This document shows, piece after piece, positions 40,713 through 49,477 of a stretch of DNA of 49,538 bases (positions are counted from its first letter, which is position 1; the number at the start of each line of letters is the position of its first letter). The notes below the pieces were generated by a model. That model saw only the letters and a program-made list of their open reading frames with translations. It was not told the DNA's origin and did no database searches. A program made the position numbers and the translations under genes. Origin of the DNA: Euzebya sp. (lineage in GTDB: Bacteria; Actinomycetota; Nitriliruptoria; Euzebyales; Euzebyaceae). The stretch spans positions 1-49,538 of the forward strand of contig NZ_CAXQBR010000101.1 in assembly GCF_964222135.1 (NCBI RefSeq), written 5' to 3'.

Positions 40713-41470
40713 TCACGCTCACCATCGACGTGTGGCGCCAGGACGGACCCGACGTCCCCGGCCGCTTCGAGCGGCATCAGGTCACCGACGCCACGCCGGA
40801 GATGAGCCTGCTCGAGCTGCTCGACCGGTTGAACGACCAGCTGGTCGGCGAGGGGCGCGAGCCGGTCGCGTTCGACCACGACTGCCGCGAGGGGATCTGC
40901 GGCACCTGCGGGGTCACCGTCGACGGCCGTCCCCACGGACCGGTGCCGAACACCCCGACGTGCCACCAGCACGTCCGGTCCTTCGCCGACGGCGACCGCG
41001 TCACCCTCGAGCCGTTCCGCGCTGCCGGGTTCCGGGTCGTCCGCGACCTCGTCGTCGACCGCTCGGCGCTCGACCGGATCATCGCGGCCGGCGGGACGGT
41101 GTCGGTCGACACCGGCACCGCCCCGGACGCCGACGCCCAACCGGTGCACCACGACGTCGCCGAGCAGGCGATGGACTTCGCCGCCTGCATCGGGTGCGGG
41201 GCCTGCGTCGCCGCCTGCCCCAACGCCGCGGCCCACCTGTTCACCGGCGCGAAGCTCGCCCAGCTCGCCCTGCTGCCCCAGGGCGCGGTCGAGCGGACCG
41301 AGCGGGCGCAGTCGATGACGGCGGTGATGGAGGAGCACTTCGGCTCCTGCACCACCTACGGCGAGTGCGTCGAGGTGTGCCCCGCCGGCATCCCGCTGGT
41401 GGCGATCGCCCGGCTGAACCGCGAGGTCGTGCGCAGCCGGTTCGGACGCCGACGGTCAGGTCGGCGCTGA
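40709..41470 (+). CDS. sdhB: succinate dehydrogenase iron-sulfur subunit
   Basis: 253 aa. The [2Fe-2S] ligands are in CREGICGTCGVTVDG with a later Cys in NTPTCHQHV. The [4Fe-4S] and [3Fe-4S] clusters use CIGCGACVAACP and CTTYGECVEVCPAGIP. It passes electrons from SdhA to SdhC. GTG 40709 overlaps sdhA. A short Arg-rich C-terminus (SRFGRRRSGRR) ends the protein. Confidence 0.95.
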   Translation: MITLTIDVWRQDGPDVPGRFERHQVTDATPEMSLLELLDRLNDQLVGEGREPVAFDHDCREGICGTCGVTVDGRPHGPVPNTPTCHQHVRSFADGDRVTLEPFRAAGFRVVRDLVVDRSALDRIIAAGGTVSVDTGTAPDADAQPVHHDVAEQAMDFAACIGCGACVAACPNAAAHLFTGAKLAQLALLPQGAVERTERAQSMTAVMEEHFGSCTTYGECVEVCPAGIPLVAIARLNREVVRSRFGRRRSGRR

Positions 41471-41529
41471 CGGGCGCACGGGCCGCGGCGCGGTCGAGGT
41501 GTCCGCCACGCCGCGCCGGCGTGCATCCC

Positions 41530-43110
41530 TCACAGCCGGATGTGCTCGAGGTGCCGGCCGGCCCAGGCGGGGTCGGCGTCGGGGTGGTCCAGCCGGTAGT
41601 GGCCGCCACGTGATTCGGTGCGGAGCCGGGCGGCGGCGACGATCAGCTCCGCGGCGCTGATGGCGAGGTCGAGCTCGACGGCGTCCGGGTGCGGGGCCAC
41701 CGGTCCGAGCTCCTGGCGCGCCGAGGCGCTCACCGCGGCGGCCTCGTCGAGGGAGGACGCGGTGCGGGCCGGGCCGGCGCCGCACCACATGCCCTCGCGC
41801 AGGCGGGTCCGCAGCGCGGCGGTCTGGTCGGCATCCGGTGTCGCACCGCGCAGCGGGGGAGGGGTGCCGAGGTCACCGTGCCGGTCCGGCAGCTCGCGGG
41901 CGATCGCCCGGGCGGCGCGACGGCCGAACACCAAGGCCTCGGCGAGGGAGTTGCTGGCCTTCCGGTTCGCCCCGTGCAACCCGGTCGAGGCGACCTCCCC
42001 CGCGGCGTAGAGGCCGGGGACCGACGTCCGCGCGTCGAGATCGGTGCGGACGCCGCCGACCATGTAGTGGGCGGCAGGGGTGACGGGCACCCGCTCGGCG
42101 GACAGGTCGAAGCCGAGGTCCCGGGCGCCGTGGAGGACGGTGGGGAACTCGTGGGCCAGCACGTCGTCGCCGATCCCCGTCGCGTCCAGCCACGCCCCGC
42201 CGTCAGCATCGAGGATGGCCTTCGCCACGATGTGACGGGGCGCGAGCTCCGCGTCGGGGTGCACGGCGACCATGAACCGCTCGCCGGCGGCGTCGTGCAG
42301 GGTGGCCCCGGCGCCGCGGAGGGCCTCGGTGAGCAGGAACCGCCACGACCCGGGCACGGCCAGGCCGGTGGGGTGGAACTGGACGAACTCGGTGTCGCGG
42401 ACCGCCGCGCCGACCCGGTGGGCCAGCGCGACCCCATCGCCGGTCGCGCCGTCCTGGTTCGTGGTGGCGGCGAAGAGCCCACCGCAGCCGCCGGTGGCCA
42501 GCAGCACCGCACGGGCCTCGACCACGACCGGCGTGCCGTCGGCGCGGAGCACCCAGGTGCCCGTGACCCTCCCCCCGCCGTCGGACGCCAGGGAGTGGAC
42601 GGAGCCGACGAGCCGGGTCACCCGCGGGGCGGCGGCGGCTCGCAGCACCCGGACCATCTCCGCGCCGGTGGCGTCGGCGCGGTGCACGGACCGGGCGACC
42701 GACATGCCACCCTCGCGGGCGAGGTGGAGGTCGCGCGGGTCCATCGACCCCTCCCGCCCCTCCACCCGGTCGAAGTCCGCGCCCATCTCGAGGACGTCGG
42801 TGACGCAGGCCGGCGCCTCGACCGCCAGCGTCCGCGCGGCGAGCGGGTCGCACAGGCGGTCGCCGGCACGGAGCGTGTCGCTCGCGTGGAGCTCCGGGGA
42901 GTCGTCCGCCCCGAAGGCGACGGCCACGCCGCCCTGGGCGTAGGGGGACGAGCCGGACTCGCCGGTCACGCCCTTGTCGACGATCAGCACGTCGAGGCCG
43001 TCGGGCAGCCGGGTCGCCGCGTACAACCCCGCGACGCCGGCGCCGACGATGACGACGTCGGCGGAGTAGCGGTCGGGGCCGGAGGGCGTGGCGTCGGGGG
43101 GGAGGGGCAT
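41530..43110 (-). CDS. nadB: L-aspartate oxidase
   Basis: 526 aa, homologous to the SdhA fold but specific for L-aspartate to iminoaspartate, the first step of de novo NAD synthesis. FAD motif VVIVGAGVAGLYAATRLPDG, SSPYAQGGVAVAF, EFVQFHPTGLAVPGS and AAGEVASTGLHGANRKASNSLAEAL are diagnostic for NadB. ATG 43110 is preferred to an ATG 78 nt upstream because the flavin motif then sits near residue 20. It converges on sdhB with a 59-bp gap. nadA and nadC are not adjacent. Confidence 0.93.
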   Translation of the reverse strand: MPLPPDATPSGPDRYSADVVIVGAGVAGLYAATRLPDGLDVLIVDKGVTGESGSSPYAQGGVAVAFGADDSPELHASDTLRAGDRLCDPLAARTLAVEAPACVTDVLEMGADFDRVEGREGSMDPRDLHLAREGGMSVARSVHRADATGAEMVRVLRAAAAPRVTRLVGSVHSLASDGGGRVTGTWVLRADGTPVVVEARAVLLATGGCGGLFAATTNQDGATGDGVALAHRVGAAVRDTEFVQFHPTGLAVPGSWRFLLTEALRGAGATLHDAAGERFMVAVHPDAELAPRHIVAKAILDADGGAWLDATGIGDDVLAHEFPTVLHGARDLGFDLSAERVPVTPAAHYMVGGVRTDLDARTSVPGLYAAGEVASTGLHGANRKASNSLAEALVFGRRAARAIARELPDRHGDLGTPPPLRGATPDADQTAALRTRLREGMWCGAGPARTASSLDEAAAVSASARQELGPVAPHPDAVELDLAISAAELIVAAARLRTESRGGHYRLDHPDADPAWAGRHLEHIRL

Positions 43111-43184
43111 GGGTCCTGGAGGTGGTCTCGGCGCGGCGGTTGCGGAGCATAGCGAGGGGCCGGTGACACCCGTCGGGCAGCCGC

Positions 43185-43211
43185 TCATGTCACCGTCCGT
43201 GGTGCCGATCA
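43185..43211 (+). promoter_or_regulatory. sigma-28-like promoter of the first chemoreceptor gene
   Basis: TCATGTCA (43185-43192) and GCCGATCA (43204-43211) with exactly 11 bp between, the spacing of FliA/WhiG-type promoters (TAAA...GCCGATAA). Predicted leader of about 30 nt to GTG 43248. Confidence 0.6.
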
Positions 43212-43247
43212 GTCCGGGACACCACTTCCGTCCCCTGGAGACACCTC

Positions 43248-44759
43248 GTGTTCCGCACCATGACCATCCAGCGCATGCTCGGCACCGCCCTCGGCGTCGC
43301 CGTCGTCGCGTACCTCGTCCTCAGCGCCTTCCTCATCAGCCGCATCGACGTCAACGAGACCGCTCTCGAGGACGTCTACACCGATCTCACGCCCGTCGTG
43401 GCCGCCGAGTCCGCCCGCGGGGACATCCTCATGGCGTACGCCGGCCTGCCGACGCTGCTCAGCACGACCGACCCGGCCGTGCTGTCCGAGGGCATCGGGA
43501 GCGCGCAGGTCAGCATCGACGCCGCCCGCGCCGACGCGGCGATCCTCGCGGCGTCACCGGATGCCGGCGCCCAGGAGATCGCAGGTGCCGTCGAGGTCGT
43601 CGTCCAGGGCATGGACGACATGCTGGCGGCGATCGCCGCCGGTGACGGCGCGACCGTCGCGGCCCAGATGGCCTCGCAGGACACCGACGGCTTCGCCGCC
43701 TTCGAGCAGCTCTCCACCTGGGTGGAGGCCCAGCGCTCGACAGTCGAGGCGAACTTCGACGACACGCTCGCCACGTCCGAGCGCAACCGGCTCGTCGGCC
43801 TGGTGGCCGCGGTCGTGACGACCCTCCTGCTCGGGCTCGGCATCGTGGTGGTCATCCGCGCGATCCGCGGGCGCGTCGCCCGGGGTGCCGCTGCGGTCGA
43901 CGGCGCCGCCCACGACCTGACCTCCATCGCGGTCGGGATGCGCGAGGACGCCGACGAGTCTGCCGCCCAGACCGGCACGCTCGCGGTGTCCGCCGACCAG
44001 GTGTCGGCGAACGTCTCCACCGTGGCGGCCGCCGTCGAGCAGATGAGCGCCTCCTCCCAGGAGATCGCCGAGCAGACCTCCACCGCCACGACGATCACCG
44101 GTCAGGCCGCCACCGCGGCGGCGGAGACCTCCAACACCGTCGCCCGCCTCGCGGCGGCGTCCGAGGAGATCTCGAAGGTCGTCGAGGTCATCACCCAGAT
44201 CGCCGAGCAGACCAACCTGCTGGCCCTGAACGCCACCATCGAGGCGGCGCGCGCCGGCGAGGCCGGCAAGGGCTTCGCCGTCGTGGCGAACGAGGTGCAG
44301 GAGCTCGCCCGCGAGACGGCCGAGGCCACCAAGGTCATCAGCCAGACGATCGAGTCGATCCAGGCCGAGTCCGGCGGCGCCACCGCGGCGATCGAGCAGA
44401 TCACCGCGATCGTCACGCAGGTCAACGACATCCAGACCACGATCGCCGCCGCCGTCGAGGAGCAGAACGCCACGACCGACGAGATCGCCCGCAGCGTCTC
44501 CGAGGCGGCCCAGGGCGCCCGCGAGATCGCCGAGTCGGTCTCCACCGTGGCCTCCGCCGCCGCCCGCGCCTCCGAGGGCGCCCTCCGCACCGAGCAGCGC
44601 GCGGCCGCCCTGAACGGCGTCGCCGCCGAGGTCGGGTCGCTCATCGGTCGCACCAGCGGGTCCGCCCCGCAGCGCCCAGCCGGCCCTCCCGCCGGTCACC
44701 AGCCCCCGGGCGACGACTGGATCGCAGAGGAGGCGCCGGTGCTCGCCGGCACCCGCTGA
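43248..44759 (+). CDS. methyl-accepting chemotaxis protein
   Basis: 503 aa. One helix at about 10-30, an extracytoplasmic helical sensing region of about 150 residues (four-helix-bundle type), a second helix near 185-205 ([20 protein letters not shown]), and a long coiled-coil signalling domain with the tip [31 protein letters not shown], given here by its start [19 protein letters not shown]. No canonical HAMP is evident, only [16 protein letters not shown] 43248 is chosen; ATG 43260 is an alternative. A strong terminator follows. Confidence 0.93.
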   Translation: MFRTMTIQRMLGTALGVAVVAYLVLSAFLISRIDVNETALEDVYTDLTPVVAAESARGDILMAYAGLPTLLSTTDPAVLSEGIGSAQVSIDAARADAAILAASPDAGAQEIAGAVEVVVQGMDDMLAAIAAGDGATVAAQMASQDTDGFAAFEQLSTWVEAQRSTVEANFDDTLATSERNRLVGLVAAVVTTLLLGLGIVVVIRAIRGRVARGAAAVDGAAHDLTSIAVGMREDADESAAQTGTLAVSADQVSANVSTVAAAVEQMSASSQEIAEQTSTATTITGQAATAAAETSNTVARLAAASEEISKVVEVITQIAEQTNLLALNATIEAARAGEAGKGFAVVANEVQELARETAEATKVISQTIESIQAESGGATAAIEQITAIVTQVNDIQTTIAAAVEEQNATTDEIARSVSEAAQGAREIAESVSTVASAAARASEGALRTEQRAAALNGVAAEVGSLIGRTSGSAPQRPAGPPAGHQPPGDDWIAEEAPVLAGTR

Positions 44760-44776
44760 TCGAGCGACCACCTCTG

Positions 44777-44810
44777 ACGGCCCCGGACCTCCTCGCAGGT
44801 CCGGGGCCGT
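44777..44810. terminator. hairpin terminator after the first chemoreceptor gene
   Basis: Perfect 14-bp stem (ACGGCCCCGGACCT and its complement) with a CCTCGC loop, 17 bp after the stop codon; no T tract follows. Confidence 0.85.
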
Positions 44811-44853
44811 GCCACGTCTGGGCCACACCCCGCTCCCACCACCCGGGGAACCC

Positions 44854-44979
44854 CACGGATCGACTCCGCAGGCGCACGGATCGACTCCGAGCACGCGTCT
44901 CGAGCGCACCGATCCGGAGGACCGGGTGACGGATCAGCACGAGGTTGCCGTCGTGGCACGACCTCGGAGTCGATCCGTG
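44854..44979. repeat. intergenic array B of the 15-bp repeat CACGGATCGACTCCG
   Basis: Within the 319-bp gene-free gap 44760-45078. Perfect direct copies at 44854-44868 and 44875-44889, 21 bp apart as in array A, and a perfect inverted copy CGGAGTCGATCCGTG at 44965-44979. Degenerate relatives lie near 44906-44919 and 44927-44938. As in array A, the direct copies come first and the inverted copy is nearest the downstream gene, here amn. The rest of the gap holds the upstream terminator and a G-rich tract. Confidence 0.8.
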
Positions 44980-44981
44980 GT

Positions 44982-45060
44982 GGGGGTAGGGGAATGCGGG
45001 TGGGGAGGGGCCGGGGAGTGCGGGTGGGGACCGGGACGGGGCCGGGGGGCGACCGCGGGG
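44982..45060 (+). other. G-run tract with G-quadruplex potential upstream of amn
   Basis: At least ten runs of three or more G on the coding strand within 80 bp, including imperfect repeats of TGCGGGTGGGGA at 44995 and 45019. It ends 20 bp before the amn start and would be in or near the mRNA leader. DNA or RNA quadruplex formation is plausible but not shown. Confidence 0.6.
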
Positions 45061-45078
45061 GCCGTAGGCTCACGGACC

Positions 45079-46251
45079 ATGACGGACGTGGTGGTGGAGG
45101 CGGAGCCGGCGCAGGCGGCGGCGATCGTGGACGCGATGGAGGCGGCCTGGGAGGAGGGGTGGTACCCGCACGTGGTGGTGCACCGGCCGTGGTCGACGCA
45201 CAACCCGCGCATCAGCGGGGAGTTCGCACGGCCGGCGGCGATCCGGGCCTACCTGCTCCGCGAGCTCGCGGCGCTGCTGGCCGGCGGCGCCCGGGTCGAG
45301 ATCACGGCCGCCCGACGCGCGACCGGCTTCGACGACCCCGGGTTCTTCGACGCCCTGGACGAGGGCGCGGACCTGCGCGCGAAGAAGCTGTTCCTGTTCG
45401 GGCCGGAGCGGATGGCGCTCAGCCTGGACCGGTTGACGCACTACACCGGCACGCCGGCGGAGTCCTTCCAGCGCTACGTGCTGTTCACGAACTACCGGAT
45501 GCACGTCGAGGCGTTCCTCGAGCGCTTCGGCGACGCCGAGCAGCCGGACCGCGCCGGGGTCCAGATGCCGGCCTACCACCACCACCGCCCGGGCGGCACG
45601 GGGGTCAGCCTGGTGGAGATCGGCGTCGGCCCGTCGAACGCGAAGACGATCACCGACCACCTCGCGGTCCTCCGCCCCGAGGCGATGGTGATGATCGGCC
45701 ACTGCGGCGGGCTGCGGAACCACCAGGACCTCGGCGACTTCGTGCTGGCGACCAGCTACCTGCGCGCCGACCACGTCCTCGACGGGGTCCTGCCGACCAC
45801 CGTCCCGGTGATCCCGAACCACCGGCTGAACCAGTACCTCATCGCCGCGCTCGAGCGCCGGGAGGCGCCCTACCGGCTCGGGATCGTCTACACGACGGCG
45901 AACCGCAACTGGGAGCTCAACCAGGCCCAGGAGCTCGCGAGCATGAACCAGGCGCGCTGCGTCGCGGTGGACATGGAGTCGGCGACGATCGCCGCGAACG
46001 GGTTCCGCTACCGGATCCCCAACGCCACCCTGCTGTGCGTGTCGGACAAGCCGCTGCACGGCTCGCCGAAGCTGTCGACCGCCGCCCGCAGCTTCTACGA
46101 GCAGAGCAAGCGGACCCACCTCGAGATCGCGCTCGACTGCCTCGACCACGTGCGCGACGAGCACCCCGACGGGATCCCGAACGCGGACATCCGCAGCCCG
46201 GACGAACCCCTCCTCGGTGGACGGCTCACCCGCGCGGACGAGGGGTCGTGA
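45079..46251 (+). CDS. amn: AMP nucleosidase
   Basis: 390 aa. It hydrolyses AMP to adenine and ribose 5-phosphate. The N-terminal Amn domain includes RPWSTHNPRISGEFARPAAI and YVLFTNYRMHVEAF. The C-terminal phosphorylase-like domain includes VEIGVGPSNAKTITDHLAVLRP, MIGHCGGLRNHQDLGDFVLA, AVDMESATIAANGFRYRIP and LCVSDKPLHGSPK. It is shorter than the E. coli protein (about 484 aa), mainly at the N-terminus. ATG 45079 follows the G-rich leader. It converges with the GGDEF gene with no intervening base (TGATCA). Confidence 0.93.
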   Translation: MTDVVVEAEPAQAAAIVDAMEAAWEEGWYPHVVVHRPWSTHNPRISGEFARPAAIRAYLLRELAALLAGGARVEITAARRATGFDDPGFFDALDEGADLRAKKLFLFGPERMALSLDRLTHYTGTPAESFQRYVLFTNYRMHVEAFLERFGDAEQPDRAGVQMPAYHHHRPGGTGVSLVEIGVGPSNAKTITDHLAVLRPEAMVMIGHCGGLRNHQDLGDFVLATSYLRADHVLDGVLPTTVPVIPNHRLNQYLIAALERREAPYRLGIVYTTANRNWELNQAQELASMNQARCVAVDMESATIAANGFRYRIPNATLLCVSDKPLHGSPKLSTAARSFYEQSKRTHLEIALDCLDHVRDEHPDGIPNADIRSPDEPLLGGRLTRADEGS

Positions 46252-47136
46252 TCAGGCGGACAGCCGGCGGTTCCGCTTGCGGGCGTACATGTCGCCGTCG
46301 GCCTGGCGCAGCACCGAGTCGGCGTCGTCGCCCGGCCTGGCCACCGTCCAGCCGCAGCTGACCGACACCGCAGGGGAGAGCGCGCCAAGCGCGCGGTCCA
46401 GACAGGCGTCGACACCCGTCGCCGTCGGCGCCCGCCCGGGGTCGTGGCCCATGATCACGACGAACTCGTCGCCGCCGATGCGGCCGACCGCCCCCTCCCC
46501 CGCGCCGTGCGCGTGGGCGGGCGAGCCCGCGACCAGCGACTCGAGCGCGGCGGCGACCGCGACGAGGGTGGCGTCCCCCACCCCGTGGCCATCCACGTCG
46601 TTGACCCGCTTGAAGTCGTCGATGTCGACGTAGCCGACGAGGAACGGGCGGTCGCTGCGGACCAGCCGGTCACCGAGCTCGGCCAGCAGGCCGCGACGGT
46701 TCAGGACGCCGGTCAGGTGGTCGTACAGCAGGTCGTGCTCCACGGCGCTCTGGCGAGCGAGGAGCTCGGTGACGTCCCGCCCGATCGACATGAAGCCGAG
46801 CAGCGTGCCCTCGGCGTCGAAGAAGGCGCGGTCGGTCCACTCGTGCCAGTGCCCCTCACCCTCTGCCGACAGGCTCTGGTGGGTGTTGCGCCGCACGGGC
46901 TGGTCGGGGTCGGTCGCCCGCATGGCGTCCAGGGCCGCCTCGATCGCCGGCCGGACGCTGTCGTCGACGAAGTCGGTGAAGCGCCGGCCGACCATGGCCT
47001 TCGGGGTGGTGCCGTGGAAGGTGGCGTACGCCCGGTTCACGTAGCGGAGGGTGCCGTCGGGGCTGAACCGGCAGACGAGATCCGGCAGCTCGTCGATGAG
47101 CCGCCGGAGCGAGGCGTCCTCCCAGTTCTGTTCCAC
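46252..47136 (-). CDS. PAS-GGDEF diguanylate cyclase
   Basis: 294 aa. N-terminal PAS/PAC domain (LIDELPDLVCRFSPDGTLRYVNRAY-type, beginning LRRLIDELPDLVCRFS; PAC at GFMSIGRDVTE). The GGDEF domain starts DHLTGVLNRRGLLAELGDRL and has the intact active site RIGGDEFVVIMG, with the metal-binding Asp in GYVDIDDFKRVND. It should make c-di-GMP. No RxxD inhibitory site is seen five residues before GGDEF. No membrane helix, so it is a cytoplasmic sensor. GTG 47136 is the likely start, 30 nt after a sigma-28-like promoter. Confidence 0.9.
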   Translation of the reverse strand: MEQNWEDASLRRLIDELPDLVCRFSPDGTLRYVNRAYATFHGTTPKAMVGRRFTDFVDDSVRPAIEAALDAMRATDPDQPVRRNTHQSLSAEGEGHWHEWTDRAFFDAEGTLLGFMSIGRDVTELLARQSAVEHDLLYDHLTGVLNRRGLLAELGDRLVRSDRPFLVGYVDIDDFKRVNDVDGHGVGDATLVAVAAALESLVAGSPAHAHGAGEGAVGRIGGDEFVVIMGHDPGRAPTATGVDACLDRALGALSPAVSVSCGWTVARPGDDADSVLRQADGDMYARKRNRRLSA

Positions 47137-47172
47137 GTCTGCACCACGTCCCGTGAGGGTTCCGTCCCCCGT

Positions 47173-47199
47173 ACATCGGCATGCCGCGGCCCGCTCTGA
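47173..47199 (-). promoter_or_regulatory. sigma-28-like promoter of the GGDEF gene
   Basis: On the minus strand TCAGAGCG (47199 down to 47192) and GCCGATGT (47180 down to 47173) with 11 bp between, the same spacing as upstream of both chemoreceptor genes. Confidence 0.5.
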
Positions 47200-47271
47200 A
47201 GTGGCGCGGCCGCTGATCCGGCCAACCATCTGACTGCACCGCCATGCTAGGCGGAGTGCCGACGGGACGGG

Positions 47272-47295
47272 GGGTCCGGGCGGACACCCGGACCC
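47272..47295. other. 9-bp hairpin immediately upstream of the second chemoreceptor promoter
   Basis: GGGTCCGGG and CCCGGACCC with a CGGACA loop, ending one base before the -35-like element of the sigma-28-type promoter. It could be an operator or insulating terminator. Confidence 0.45.
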
Positions 47296-47322
47296 TCAAG
47301 CGGGCGGGGGATCGGCCGATGA
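47296..47322 (+). promoter_or_regulatory. sigma-28-like promoter of the second chemoreceptor gene
   Basis: TCAAGCGG (47296-47303) and GCCGATGA (47315-47322) with 11 bp between; the second element matches GCCGATAA in 7 of 8 positions. The leader to GTG 47393 is about 63 nt. Confidence 0.65.
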
Positions 47323-47392
47323 GGAGCGAACGCGTGCAGGTCCCGCGCGCGTCCCGGGCGTCTGCCCCCCTCCCCCAGAAGGAACCCCCGTC

Positions 47393-48940
47393 GTGTCGAA
47401 CCTCACCATCCAGCGCCGCCTGGCGCTCGGATTCGCCATCCCCGTCATCGCGCTGGTCATCATCGGCGTCGTGTCGTTCAACGCCGTGTCCAGCCTGGAC
47501 CAGACCGCAGGGTGGGTCGAGCACACCCACCAGGTGCTCGGGGGGGTCGACCGCATCACCAGCGGCCTGACGGACGCAGAGACCGGGCAGCGCGGGTTCC
47601 TGCTGGTCGGTGACGACGCGTACCTCGAGCCCTACGACGCCGGCGCCGCCGAGGCGCGCGGCGCGGTCGACGAGATCGCCGAGCTCACCGCCGACAACCC
47701 GGTGCAGCAGGACCGCATCGCCGAGCTCCGGCCGCTGGTCGAGGCGAAGCTCGCCGAGATGCAGGAGACCATCGACCTCTACCGCGCCGAGGGCGCCGAC
47801 GCCGCGCTCGCCGTCGTCCTGGAGGACCGCGGTCGGGTCGTGATGGACCAGATCCGCGACCTCATCGGCCAGATCCAGGCCGACGAGGAGGCCCTCCTCG
47901 CCGAGCGCGACGCCGACGCGGCGTCGACCGCCTCGACCGCCCGCACGACCATCATCGTCGGCAGCATCCTCGCCGTCGCGGCCGCCGGGGGGATCGGCGC
48001 CCTGATCGCCGTCGGCGTCTCGCGGCGGGTCCGCCGGTCGGCCACGTCGGTCGCGGGATCCGCTGAAGACCTCGCCGCGGTGTCGTCCCAGGTGGCGGCC
48101 GCGTCCGAGGAGACCGCCGCCCAGGCGTCGGTCGTCGCCGAGGCCGGACAGCTCGTCAGCACGAACGTGACCACCGTCGCCACCGCGATGGAGGAGATGT
48201 CGTCGTCCGTCGCAGAGATCTCGTCGTCCTCCACCGAGGCGGCCCGCGTGGCCGCCGAGGCCGTGCAGACCGCGTCGCGGACGTCCGAGCAGATCGTCGA
48301 GCTCGGGCACACCTCGGCCGAGATCGGGAAGGTGATCGAGGTCATCACCACCATCGCGGAGCAGACCAACCTGCTCGCCCTCAACGCGACCATCGAGGCG
48401 GCCCGCGCCGGCGAGGCCGGCAAGGGCTTCGCCGTCGTGGCCAACGAGGTCAAGGAGCTGTCGGAGGAGACCGCCCGCGCCACCGAGGAGATCGGCGAGC
48501 GCATCCGGCTCGTGCAGAGCGAGACCTCCCAGGCCGTCGAGTCGACCGCGGCCATCCAGGAGGTCATCAACCGCATCGCGGACATGCAGAACACGATCGC
48601 CTCCGCGGTCGAGGAGCAGACCGCGACCACCAGCGAGATCACCCGCAGCATCAACGAGGCCGCGACCGGCGCCCAGGACATCTTCGCCAACATCAAGGCC
48701 GTCGCCACCGCCGCCGGTGAGACCTCGGCGGGCTCCGCGCGGACCCAGGCCGCCGCCGCCGCGCTGCGCGAGGTGTCGGGCGAGCTCGAGAGCCTCGTGG
48801 GCGGCAAGGACCAGCCCGTCCCGGCGTCGGGCACCCCGACGCGCGGCTCGCGGACCGGTCGGGCCCAGCAGGCCCGCGACCTGGCCGCACAGCAGCCCGC
48901 GGAGGTCGCCGAGGCGCCGTTCCTCGAGACCTCGCGCTAG
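47393..48940 (+). CDS. methyl-accepting chemotaxis protein with a CHASE3-like sensor
   Basis: 515 aa. Helix 1 at about 10-30, then a CHASE3-like extracytoplasmic helical domain ([21 protein letters not shown] with downstream [20 protein letters not shown]), helix 2 near 185-207, and the signalling domain with tip [19 protein letters not shown] and adaptation helices. The N-terminus [12 protein letters not shown] parallels [11 protein letters not shown] of the first receptor. GTG 47393 is preceded by AGAAGGAAC. The C-terminal 45 residues are a hydrophilic tail without the NWETF pentapeptide. Confidence 0.94.
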   Translation: MSNLTIQRRLALGFAIPVIALVIIGVVSFNAVSSLDQTAGWVEHTHQVLGGVDRITSGLTDAETGQRGFLLVGDDAYLEPYDAGAAEARGAVDEIAELTADNPVQQDRIAELRPLVEAKLAEMQETIDLYRAEGADAALAVVLEDRGRVVMDQIRDLIGQIQADEEALLAERDADAASTASTARTTIIVGSILAVAAAGGIGALIAVGVSRRVRRSATSVAGSAEDLAAVSSQVAAASEETAAQASVVAEAGQLVSTNVTTVATAMEEMSSSVAEISSSSTEAARVAAEAVQTASRTSEQIVELGHTSAEIGKVIEVITTIAEQTNLLALNATIEAARAGEAGKGFAVVANEVKELSEETARATEEIGERIRLVQSETSQAVESTAAIQEVINRIADMQNTIASAVEEQTATTSEITRSINEAATGAQDIFANIKAVATAAGETSAGSARTQAAAAALREVSGELESLVGGKDQPVPASGTPTRGSRTGRAQQARDLAAQQPAEVAEAPFLETSR

Positions 48941-48973
48941 CCCCGGGAGGGGGACCGGCCGGCGCGGCCTGCG

Positions 48974-49378
48974 TCAGGCGCGCCGGCGCAGGCCCACGCC
49001 GATCAGGACCGCCCCCACCGCCACGTAGGTCGGGTGGAACCACGAAAGCTCGCGGAGGAACGCGATCTGCACGGCGATCCAGCCGACCAGCAGGACGCCG
49101 ACCAGCACCGACGCGCGGTCGGCGCGGGGGTCGTCGACCCAGGCCAGCCAGGCCAGCAGGGTGAGGGGCGCCGCCACGACGACCATCAGGGCGAGTCCGC
49201 CGAGCACGGGGCTGTCGAACGGCAGCCGCCGGTTCAGCTCGTCACCCAGGTCGATGACGCCGTCCATGAGGGCGATGCCGCCGATCCACGCCAGGACGGC
49301 GTTGAGGGCGGCGAAGCCCGAGAGCAGGGGGCGGGGGGTGCGCACCGACGTCGGCGCGCGAGGAGCGGTCGTCTTCAT
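48974..49378 (-). CDS. small four-helix membrane protein
   Basis: 134 aa with four hydrophobic segments (about 22-42, 58-82, 90-107 and 114-130). No family is recognised. Sequence between helices 1 and 2 (DLGDELNRRLPFDSPVLGG) is polar. It converges with the second chemoreceptor gene. Function unknown. Confidence 0.7.
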   Translation of the reverse strand: MKTTAPRAPTSVRTPRPLLSGFAALNAVLAWIGGIALMDGVIDLGDELNRRLPFDSPVLGGLALMVVVAAPLTLLAWLAWVDDPRADRASVLVGVLLVGWIAVQIAFLRELSWFHPTYVAVGAVLIGVGLRRRA

Positions 49379-49422
49379 GCGCCGAGCATCCGCCGCCGGC
49401 GTCCCCGCGTGGAGGGCCGTCC

Positions 49423-49456
49423 GTCCCGGTGGGAGCAGCCGTTGGTCCCACGGGAC
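49423..49456. terminator. possible terminator hairpin
   Basis: GTCCCGGTGGGA pairs with TCCCACGGGAC with one bulged base. It lies between a gene reading in from the right edge and the small membrane protein gene, on the minus strand of both. Confidence 0.4.
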
Positions 49457-49477
49457 CGCAGGGAGGCGGCCGGGCCG

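Noticed and set aside
41689-43152. Long plus-strand frame opposite nadB
   Set aside because: Antisense shadow of nadB; no domain, no ribosome-binding site.
44355-44375. GAGTCGATCC match to the repeat inside the first chemoreceptor gene
   Set aside because: Partial match within conserved coding sequence; not part of an array.
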